Assembly: GCA_905147135.1 (NCBI GenBank)
Contig: LR990046.1
Location: 18,878,501-18,942,500, forward strand
DNA: 64,000 nucleotides
From: Blastobasis lacticolella
Lineage: Eukaryota > Arthropoda > Insecta > Lepidoptera > Blastobasidae
Direction of reading: 5' to 3'
Translations under genes and position numbers: made by a program
Part shown: positions 24,001-36,000 of the stretch, piece by piece
How positions within the stretch are numbered: the first letter of the stretch is position 1
Layout: every line of letters starts with the position of its first letter
The notes under the pieces: generated by a model
What the model saw: the letters and a program-made list of their open reading frames with translations, nothing else
Databases searched by the model: none
Told to the model about the DNA's origin: nothing

Positions 24001-27000
24001 AAAACGATTTCCGAGCGGACGAAGGTAGCGGGCAATAGATAGTACTAATTATAAACTTGGAATGTACCATATAATAGACTGGCGACATTACGATGCTCAG
24101 TATCCTGCCATATGTTATTGGAGAACCCATGTTAAACATGTAATCGTCCGATAGTCGTCCAAGCGGGTAGAACACTATGCAAGCTATCATTTCGAAGATA
24201 CCGGTCACGGCGTACGAATATACGCTCAAACTGTTTTTTTGCTGAAATTCGAATAAACACTAATTAGACGAAATAAACAGTACAACCATTGGCCGTGTAG
24301 TGTCCGGCAGAGTAGCATAGCACCATCCCCTTAAACTCGTGGGTGTCGTACAAGGCGACTAATGTTTTGGAGGCAAAAGATCTAGAGTCTCCGTAGGCAA
24401 GAAAATGGGCAGCAGCGTTTTCCATTGTTTAGTGGAGTTTATGGCAATGACTTCCCCATTCGTGGGAAAGGCCCTAAGTTCTGCAGTGGACTGTTGTGGG
24501 CTGTGACGATGAAACAGTAATAACTTGGCGTTAATGCATCAGGTATTAAAGTGGGACGATTACCATCTGGGAATCTCTGGGGGAGGCATCTGCCCAGCAG
24601 TGGGCGTCTTACGGCTGATATGATGATGACGATGATAATTGCCATCTGATCTCCGTGACCCTGCTACGGAACCTTACCAGATTGGATCATGGTTACACAT
24701 TCAGTCGCCTGAATGTGTAGGTTTCTTCACGATGTTTTCCCACAACGTAAGAGTATCGATTAGTATTTAACTAATGTACCTATATAACTCAGAAAAGAGC
24801 CATTGGGACATAGCGGCTGTGGGATTCGAACCCGGTAATCTCCGGACGGACGCTCCTGGTTGAAATTCGAATAATTTTGATGAATTTAAGTAAGATATGA
24901 ACATCGATACAACCAAGAATGGATTAAAATTTAGGAAGCCTAACGACCAAACCTAACCTAATCTAACGACCGTCATAGCGTTCAGCCACATTCAATACGC
25001 TACCAACAAAGTTCTTGAGCGGTATTCTTTCGCTAAGTTGGTAGTTTTAGCAGACTTTAATGGTAACCACACTGAGTGGCTAGGGTCAAGTCGACCTACT
25101 AAGCCTGCCGGGAGGTCCGGTCCGCCCACGAATTCACTCTGACCAATAATCACGCATCTGGTAACCACCTATATGCTAGATGTATAAAATATACATTACT
25201 CAGGAGTGACAGGATTTTTTACCAGGAAAAATAGTAGGGGGACCGTACATAACTCTATCTGAGTTTTAAATAATTAGTACTGGAAATCGAACTCGGTACC
25301 TCTCGCTTTCGATTCAAACCCGTTAGTCATTAGGTATCCGAGGCTCTTAATTTCATGATATATTTGTATATAAATTATATAGATAATTAAAGTATTTTAC
25401 CCAATTGTGGATTATGAATGGGTGCACACATCCTACTACACAGATTATACCTGAGACCATAAGTATCTTCAGTTTTGGCCATTCATGGACTATAAGATCA
25501 AGCATACATTGATACACGATTATCTGAAACATTAGAAGATAATTTTAGTATAGGTATTCAAGCTTACTGGGTTCTTCTCGGCGAATCGTGAACTGTCTAT
25601 TTCTAAAGGGCTCCCTAAAATCATTTAAGTAAATCTGAAGCCAAAGCTATGCACTTATTGCATGACTTTAAACCAAGTACCCGTTTTAAAACACGTGAAC
25701 TTCTAAGAGATAACTCCACTTAAGTTTTTTATGCTACGCAGTGACTAACCAGCTGGTAGCCCACCTGATGGTAAGCAGTAGCTGTCGTCCATTACGTTTA
25801 CTATTCGTGTATTTAGGTTGCAGGCAACCAAAATGCGGAACCGCAATCGCGTTGTCACTGAGACTAGGATGAAATGCCTCATACCTGTAATTGCGCTAGC
25901 TACCTTATTCATCATACTGGAACACAACAAAGCAAGCATTGTTTCTTGGCGCAAAAATAGATAAGGTGGTGGTTCTCACCCAGGGACTCCTCAGACTTCC
26001 GCGAGTTCTACAACCTGACTGTCACTGTGTGCTTCCTTCCTACTTTCCTACCCCTCTCCTTTTTGACGATTGAAAGAGATATTTAATGTTCTAATCAATC
26101 AATAAATTTTGAATTTTATGATTAAAAAGTTAAACTTCACTTTTTCTGATGACATGCGTTCTGCTTCGTCGAAATTATATAAATCAGATTTTTATAGACT
26201 ACTGTTAGTGTACATAACATAGATAAAATCATACTTACGAATATCACAAATTCCAATAACATATTTGTCACGAAGAATGTTATCATAAGTACGTCGCCGC
26301 TAGTTTTCAAAGTTCCGAAGAACAGCGGTACGATATACATATACGGGTATTCTCCTACAAATTATAATAAAGGAATACATATGGTGCAAGTGTAAACCAC
26401 TGATTTCACTTTCGTGGACCACTCATTTACACAATAATGTCGACTACCACTGCCTTGTCAACCTTGTCAGATGGTTACAATTGCCATTTAAATTTTGCTT
26501 CTGTAGGAGCGTCACTGGCCGAGTGGTTAATGTATCCGACTAGTAAGCGAGATGTTCCGGGTTCGAATCCCTCTGTGGCCATGTCCCAGTGACTCTTTTC
26601 TGAGTTATGTACATTAGTTGAATACGTGCTCTTGAGATGAGGCAAAACATCGTGATGCAACTTGCACATTCAGACGATTAAATGTGTAACCATAATCAAA
26701 CTTGGTCACGTTCCCCTGGTAGCAGGGTCGCTGCATTGTAATAACCTAATCTGCCAAATCCTGAATCACGGTCAAATACAGACCCCGGGCCCTCGTGCGC
26801 GAGAGCACAACCGGGACATTAATTAATCAATTTATTTATTTACTCTAATACATGGTGCTTAAAATGTACAGGTACAGGTGTTAAAATTAGTTACCATCGC
26901 AAATAGTAACGCCAAGATAATTTATAAGGGGATAAAATGAATTCTTAATCCTTAGCATGTCTATGACAAACATTTTCTCAGTGGCCCAAAACTTAACCAT

Positions 27001-30000
27001 ATTACAGCACTGTCGCTGGCTGTCATTTGTGTTTGGGTACGCAGGACACGATAAGAGGTATGCCATAGTTTGTACAACACCACAGAACAGTTGGCGTCGG
27101 AGCCACCCGAAAGTCACCTGGCCATGTTGTTCTTCTGGCCGGTCTGAGTCCGAAGCCCATATAAATACTACCAAACCGGCCATGGTAACTCATGGCCAGA
27201 AGGAAAGCCCTCGGAAGTTGAAACAAAGGGAGTCGGTAAGGATACACTCTCGCACCATACTTCGTTTCGGATACAAATGAATTATAACAATTACTGCCCT
27301 TTCGCTAATGCTTGGAATCTCGTTGCGCGAAACAATCAGAAAGAAGGATATACGCAAGCAAACCAAGGTCACCGACCGAATGTTTACCAGGCTAAAGTGC
27401 AAGCGTGCAGGGCACATAGCTCGAAGAACAGATATCCGATGACAGATGGCAGTGAAGTTCTCGAGTAGCGGCCACATATCGGAAGAAGCAGCGTGGGTAG
27501 GCCTCCCACAAGGTGGACTGACGACCTGGTAAAGATCGCAGGTACCAGCTGCATGCGGAAGACACAGGACTGGCCTTTGTGGAGATCTCTGGGGGAGGCC
27601 TATGTCAAACAGTGGGCGTCGTTCGGCAGATATGATGATGATGACTGTCCTTTTTAATTGGTATAACTTAAGTGTGTCGCACGATTACAGCTGTAGCACA
27701 CAGGCCAATGCACGTTTTTGCTTACTTTTCACTATCGCGTACGCGTATCACAATTGAGTTATTTATGAATAAACGAAAATTCTTTATTGAATAGGCCCGT
27801 GTAGGCGAATTGCCCAAAAGTTCTACGTACCAAGAACACCACTATTATATCCCATTCTTAACATATGTTCACTATAAGTTTTCATCTCCATAAGTACCCA
27901 TGATTTTAGTAAGTAGCAGAAAGCGTTTGATATTACAATTAGTGAACTATCAAAGGCTGGGTTAACCTGAAAATATATTATTTACACAAAAATTATATAA
28001 AAATATCAAAAAGCTTAGGAATACTTTCCAGGGTCCTGTAACTCTCAATCTATCGATTACTAATAACTGAAAAATAGCCGTGTCCGTACATTGAAGATAT
28101 TGCAGAAAAAAAAGCAGTCGGGACAGGGTACAGTGGTTTCAAAACATTATTTTGTCTATCTGCCTGTCTGTGCGCACATCACACTAAAACCGCTGAACGG
28201 ATTTTGATTGCAATTTTACAATTTGGTAGCTTGGGGTCCAACTTAAATCTGCGTCACGTTTCGTCTATTTCGGGTAGATAGAATTTGAGATACAACTTGA
28301 CCTCTCCGTAGTACTAGCCTTCATATTATAAGCAGGTCATCTAAAATGGTCCTCTAAACAAAGTCGCGGGCAATAGCTAATCTGTCATGAAAAGTTTTTC
28401 CATGCCATCGAACTCGCTGCTGCACCATACAAATCTGTCTGTCACGCTTCGAACAGGTTACGTAAGTCGGAACAAGATGATTAATACGACACCGATTATT
28501 TCATTTCTTTAATTGAGGAACGTACCCCCTTTGGCATATTCCTCACTGGAAACTGAAGTCATGGTCGTTGTCTTCTTATATTTTTTCGATAACGTTGCGA
28601 TGAAATCTTTAGCGTTGCGTCACCGTACCGTTTTGCAGTACGACGCCGTTGTTGCGATGCGACGCCGCATCAGTCCTAAGGTCGTGCGACCATGATCGTG
28701 CGACGGGCGGTTTTGAGGTCTCCTATTGGTCGGGCGACGTCCGTCGTACGATCAGGGTCGCACGATCGTTGCCAATTAGGACAGCGCCTTACGTCAGTAG
28801 GTTCATAAAGTTACTAGCAGTGATCATGATTTTGACGTGGCATGTTATATCATTGTTACCTCTTGGTTGCTCCTGGCAGTTAATATATGTATAGTAGGGG
28901 GGGATATCATCAATTGACCCAGGACAATTAGATCCATTTTCTGCAAAATGATATTGAATTAATTAGAAAAATATTAACAATAATAGCTGTGGACCCTACC
29001 ATTATCCCAAGACAAACTCGCATGCACGTGGTCTGTTTGCTGACAAACGAACGAGGGTCTGGAAAATCGGTTTTTCTTAAGCGGGTTATGATGGTCGGTT
29101 GGTACTACCAAGACTGTTGGTTAGTAGATACGTAGGAAATGTGTGCCTATAATCTGTCCAAACTGACTTGTCTTATTTGGTTAAGGAAATTATGTATTTA
29201 AATGGATAATGTGCAGCAGTGTTCGTTGAAATTCACATTCTATGTGTTTTTTGTATAATTCTCGACATCTATACACATTATACGTAGCGTGATTGATACG
29301 GCAAGTCGTGATTTTCGGCATTGGTTGTTCACCAAATAAGACAAGTCAGTATAAACAGATCATAAATCTACGGTTGTCAAGAAAAGTTAATCTCCAATAT
29401 CGAGAGCTGCTCGCATCCACCACAATACCAGATCCTTTCACTTAATTTCAACCAACGTCGGGCTATTTGAAAAACAAGGTTGTCTGGACCCATTAGGCCT
29501 CTGGAGAGAAATTGGCTCTCTATGTGTTCCCTGCCATCTGTACTACGAGTATTAAGGAAGTATAATATTCGTGACAGACAAATGTATAGCCAATATAAAA
29601 TATAGGCTTCTGATAAGAATCACCTATTCTTCAACCCTACAAATTTATTCAATCTGGAGAGTTCATCACATAATTCCTTTCTAAGTTGTGTATAGAACTA
29701 CACGTATTTACCTTGTTTAATTCAATTACTTGCTTTTCATATGCAGCTGGTATCATAATTAGCGGCTTGTAGGCAACTTCCAGTTTCACCCAAATGAAAA
29801 ACAGACCCAGAAAAATAAAAAACCCATTCATAATCCAATGCAAGATGTTGAATATCTGAAAGTGTTAAATAATGTTTTTTATAACATAGGTATTTTTTTT
29901 TATATCACCTAACATAATAATGAATGTGTACAATAAAAAAAGTAATAATTAGACAACGAAGGTGAAATTGTAAATAATTACAGTGACTAGCAAAAACCAC

Positions 30001-33000
30001 GAAATAACTAGGTCACTTACATAAACAACGCTATTTCATAAACAGGTAAAAATAGCCTCATGGCACTCATTCATGGGGATATAAATAATATTAAAAAAAG
30101 TTATATTATACACAATACAGAGTGTATTGTCTATTTTAATATAATAAAAAAAGTCCTTTGACTTTATAGCGCAATCATGAGTTGTTTAGAAAATATCATC
30201 GTTCATATACGTTAGCTGGTCCAAAAGTTTTTATTCAACGGCTGGTTATACATGCTATTGTTTTAATTTTTATATCGTTTAAAGGCAAATTATATTACAA
30301 ACTCCTTGGTCAAAAATCAATAGACGGCGACCATTACTTATTATTTTATCGAGTATTTAAAAAAACATGTCTGTCCATACAATTCCATACTACTTTGGTA
30401 ATATGGGAACGATTACGTGGCAGACGTACTATAATTATATTATTAGGGTTAATGTGATTATATTATAAGGAAATTATATTATAAGGGAAATGTCACAACA
30501 TTAACAAGCATGAGATTCAGGATGAAATGAGGATTAGATCCCAGGTAGTTTCCACCACGGTAGTTCCATGAACTTCATAAAGTTAGGAAGGTTGTATCTC
30601 GAATAATAGCCTCCTTTCTCAGAGAAGAGCTGAAAGTTACTTGTGCCAATTCATGAGACATAATTTCCATGGTCCTTAAAAAATGTAGAAACTACATGGG
30701 TTTGAAACTATAATTCATACTGAATCTCACAGCTAGTAATATTGTGACATTCTTTTATAAGAGACTATACCCTGATGACGTTTTCTGGAGTGACTGACTT
30801 TGGCGGCTGCCCTGGTCTAGGTTCATGTTTCAGGTCGCTCTGACCTCGTTTAAAGTCATAAAATCAACAAACGACAATAGCATAGGTAAGGGACATTTCA
30901 CCAAAAGGGCTGATAAAATTTTCATGTGATTCTATAAACGTTAACCAATATTTATAATCATAATAAATAATACAACAAAATGCTTCCCGCGTTACCAGCG
31001 TGTTACCAACATGTTATTTTTAATAATCGATAAAAAAAATAACCAAAAGTTGCCGGCTAATGATTTTTAGCCAAGGAGTGTGTAATAAAATTTGCCTCTA
31101 AACGATACCAAAATTAAAACAATAGGGTGTGTAACAAGCCGTCGACTAAAAACTTTTGGACCAGCCTAGTAAGTGACCTAGTTATTTTTGCTCAGTATAT
31201 TTTGATCAATCGAAAGACGGCAAGTAATAGACAGAAGTCTTTCCCATCTTATAAAACCTTTTTCGGCCTCTGTATGGGTTTGCTTCAAGCTAGTTGGGTT
31301 TATTTCAATAGGTTCCTATGATGTGTTGGTTTGCTGACCGGGGTTAGTAAGGTAAGTCTTATGAAATGCTATTAGTACTGTTCGGTCATTATTATCATCT
31401 AAAGTAAGGTTCAATAGAAAGAGTCCAAAGATCCTATATCACCATAACTGTAAGTACTATATACAAATACTTAAATAAAAGCATCGGTGGCTTAATGGAT
31501 AAGGAGAGTGGTTCGCACCCTGAGGTACCGGGTTCGAATACCAATGCCGCCATGTACCAACGACTCTTTTCTGAGCTATGAACATTAGTTGAACACTAAC
31601 TGATGCTCTTACGATGAGGAAGGTTCAGGTTTAAGTTAATGGGATCCTTTTTCAGCACTTGAACTCAAATTTAGTCCTTTGTACATAGTTAAGGCATGCT
31701 AATTTAGCCTCCCACCAGAAGACCAGCAGTCTCTTTGGACGTTCGAAAATCTCCCAAAGGGATCTCATTCCTAATGCGACTTTTGCCCTGTGGTCCCTTA
31801 GTCTTACGGCGAAGGAAAATATCATGATGGAACCTGCACATTGAGGTGACTCAGTGTGTAACCATGATCCAATCTGGTCAGGTTCCCCTGTTAACAAGGT
31901 CACGGACGTCAGATGGCTGTCGCTCCACTGTAATTATCTGATCTGCCAAACCCTGGATCATGGTCAAGAGGGACTCCGGGACTTCGCGCGCGCGAGCATA
32001 TCCGGGACATTAACGACAAGATGATATATTTGATGATAATGACAAAAACCTAAATAAATTGACTTATTTAGATTTCTAGATTATACTTACCGTTTTCGTG
32101 CTTTACTTTTGTCTTTTTTAAATTTATTTATTTATTTATTAGTTCCTTTCACAGTTTAACAGCAATTAAATACATATACACCTACCACTTTACCTACCCC
32201 TCCCAAATGTGACTCAATTAGCTGAACAATACACCCGTACTCACCACCCAAATGTATCGCTTGTACAATTGATTGTGACATGAAAACGCAACAACCCATA
32301 TGACGAAATTATAAATATTAATATTGTTTTGAAGAAATCGTGCGTAATACGAATCGTATCTACTTGATCTGTAAAAAAACGATAATTGTCAACCAACAGC
32401 TTTGAAAATATAATAGAAGGGCAGAAACTGGAACGCGGACGTAACATCATGTAATCGGGGTATGGGGTCTAACCAGGTCTAACCACCATCACATTGGCCC
32501 AAGCCCCCCCAGTGGTTCCCCTGCTGTCAAACGGACGAGTCTCCGGCGAACCGGTTTTTCCCTAACAGGTTGTGCATATCGAATGGTAGTCGCCGCACGT
32601 AAAAAGACAAGACGTCGCAGAAGTATGGAAGGTCAACAATTCTCTGATTTCAATGATTGAAATTGTTACTTTTACGGTGACGTATGATCGATTTTACAGT
32701 TTCAGCTTATTGCAATGTTTGACGACCTGAGTGTCTTACGGGTCTGGGTGTTCTATGTATAATAATTATGTATTTAAAAGTATTTAAGTAGTTTATCTGT
32801 TATCTAGCACCCATAAGACAAGCTTTGCTTACTTTGGGGCTAGATGGCGCTGTGTGTATTTGTCCACGATTATTTATTATTTTATTATTATTTAACTTTA
32901 TTAGCAAATGAATCCATGAAATCGATTATACGCAAAAGTAGCAATTTCAATCCTTAAAATCAGACAATTGATGGCAACAAAGTTACGTAATTAGGCAGCT

Positions 33001-36000
33001 GATTAGATTTTAAACCAGGTAAAGGGGTCGTCGCATAACGACGCACAGGGTCATCGTCCTATACCACAAAAAATAAAACTTAATAAACTACGCAAATGTA
33101 CCTGTACTCTGCTTAGGGGGCTAAAATCGTACCTGTACTCTGCTAAGGGGGGTAAAAACGTACCTGTACTCTGTTAAGGGGGGTAAAACGTACCTGTACT
33201 CTGCTAAGGGGGGTAAAACGTACCTGTACTCTGCTAAGGGGGTAAAAACGTACCTGTACTCTGCTAAGGGGTGTAAAAACGTACCTGTACTCTGCTAAGG
33301 GGGTAAAAACGTACCTGTACTCTGCTAAGGGGGTTAAAACGTACCTGTACTCTGCTAAGGGGGATAAAAACGTACCTGTGCTCTGCTAAGGGGGGTAAAA
33401 ATGTACATGTACTCTGCTAAGGGGGATAAAAACGTACCTGTACTCTGCTAAGGGGGGTAAAAGAACCTCAGTCCGATTGCTACGAAATGTGGGGTACAAT
33501 CCAAGTTTTAACTCATCGTTTAGATAAAGACGCAAAATTGTAGACGCCGTTGCACATATACCATATGTTGGAGGCTGGTTTTTGTACAAGTGCACCAGAA
33601 AGGGCTTCGTCGTATGACATCTGAAAATGATTTTAGCTTTATTAATTTGGTAAAATAGGAACAAGCACTGTCAGGTGGTAGGACTCTGTCGAGCCTGAAG
33701 AGTCCGCCTGGTTAAGGTGGTACGATTTTCATACAAATTTGATGTAACGTTTGATCGACATTCCTATAAGGGTTTGATGTTTTTAATGTAAATTTGTCCA
33801 ATTGTGCGCGAAATAGATTTCTACATGTCAATAATATAAACCAAAGCCATGAAAAAGGAAAATATTGTAATCACAAAACAACGCCATCTAGCGGTGGCAT
33901 GTGTTTTTTTCGATTTAACTGCTTTATTAAAATCATTCACCTATAGAAACTCATTGCGCACCATTGAATACATTTTCTAAGAGTATAAATCATAATACAA
34001 TCACTAAACACTCAAACGAATAAAAAAATGACGAGAGAAATTTAGTATGGGCGTCGAATCACCTTAACTACGACCGCCTTATCTATTTCTGCCGCCAAGC
34101 AACAATTTTTGCATTGTTGTGTTCCGATTCAAAGGACAGGGAAGTCATCTCAATTACAAGCATTTCATCTTAGACCTCACAGGGAGAACGCATCTGCGGT
34201 TCTGCATTTTTGTTGCCTGCAATCTAGAATGAATCGCAAATATTATGGGTGACAGTTACCGCTTACCATCAGGTGAGCTGTATGCTCGTTAAAAAAAATT
34301 AAAAATATTAGATTCCTATTTTGCTGACCATTTTGATTTGTTCCCGATGTAAGCTTACCGAGTTGCTTTTGCGATACACTCTCTAAAAATGACGTACTTG
34401 GTGCAGGCCTCGGCCACTTGGGTCGGACAAGCAAGGAGACAAGTGCAAGAAGGTTCTGACTATAGCCAGTCCCTCTCAGAAATTCTCCGACCCTCACTGC
34501 CCACCGTGAGCAATAAGTTATCCTTCTTTCAGAAAAGTTCCGAATACCTCATCAGCTACAAAAGTAGTCCGTACCAACTATAGGATTAACATGCCTGGGG
34601 AGCTAAAAAGGCCACATTAGCGTATTACGATTTATATTAATTTGTCACAACCTTATCTGGAGTGTCGCTGTTGTTGACATTGACATGACAATTCAATACG
34701 GCGTCACTTAGTTCTAGCAATGGCCACCAGATCAGATAAGTTTGTGGCACTCTAATATGAATCATAATATGAAACGCTAATGTGGCCTTTGCCATGTATC
34801 CAACTCTAAAATCGCAAAAGGCGAATGCCACACAGCATCGGACCATTGTCGTGGACGGCCAAGTAAGTAATAAACGGCGTACCTACTGTAGAACTCCACC
34901 AGCATATACTTCAATCCTTTCAAAGTCAACCATATCATGATAGAAGCCCTAAGCACCTAACCACTAATGAGAACTGTCCTCAAACTTGGATGTGCAGTAT
35001 ACATCTTTGCACACACGCATGAAGTACATCGAAAGGCGGTCGAATAACTATTAAAAGACAATATTTGATTGATTGATTGACGGGGAAAGAGGCCCCGTAG
35101 GCGACCCAAGAAGCGATGGATTGACATCGCTGACTCGTATGCGAGAGCTAACGGCTTACGACGCGAGGATGCCGAAGACCGGGCGAAGTGGAGAAGAACT
35201 TGTAGGAAAGCGGACCCTGGCAGAGGCCGGGATAAGCGCTAGGACGATGATGATAAGGAGTTGATTGATGATTGAAGTATTCGTTATTGCACCAAAACAA
35301 TATAACAAGGCGGACTTATCCCTCAGGGGTATTTCTCCCAATCAACCTTTGAAATATCGAAAGGGAAAGTTGTTATGCGGACGAAGTGCGTACAAAATTT
35401 AATAATAATAAATAGCTGTATCAAACTTACTTCGACCAAATGTTGCCATATTTAAAAAATTTCTCTAAGTAGTGGCAGTAGCTTGTTATTATACTGGAGA
35501 ATTGGGTTAGATTTATCACAGTGCATAAGAGGATCGCCGTATTATGACCTGCAAAAAGGGCTTACTTAGAGGTTGCTATATCATTCTACCCCGATAATTT
35601 TTATATACATGCACTCGGCGTCCACTGGGTTACAGGTATCAACTAACTATTTATGCACTGCTTAAGTTTTATTTACTTTCTTTTCGGAAAACTCACAGTT
35701 ACATATACAATATACATCTTATGTAGTTAATAGGAGCATCGGTGCCCGCGTGGTTACAGTTTCCGACTCGTAAACGAGAGGTACCGGGTTCGAATCACAT
35801 TGCAGCCATGTACCAATGATTCTTTTCTGAGTTATGTACATTTAAAATAGTTGAATACTAACCGATGCTCTTACCGGTGAGAGAAAACATCGTGACGAGA
35901 CCTGTACATTCAAATGACTGAATGTGTAACTTTGATTCAATTTGGTCAGGTTTCACTGAAGTCATATGGCAGTCGCTCCACTGTAATTACCCGATTTGCC

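Noticed and set aside
23894..24067. Continuation of exon 11 past its donor
   Set aside because: The sequence beyond 24067 reads into a CCGCTACCTTCGTCCGCTCGG repeat common in LINE debris, so it is intron.
26887..27280. Overlapping open frames on both strands (98 and 107 codons)
   Set aside because: They cover RTE debris in opposite frames; no consistent domain in either.
32241..32450. 69-codon minus frame starting with Met
   Set aside because: Wrong frame of exon 5. The phase-compatible frame across the acceptor at 32369 gives the TM4 sequence instead.
33098..33463. CRISPR-like repeat array
   Set aside because: Units are contiguous without unique spacers and the genome is eukaryotic: it is a minisatellite.
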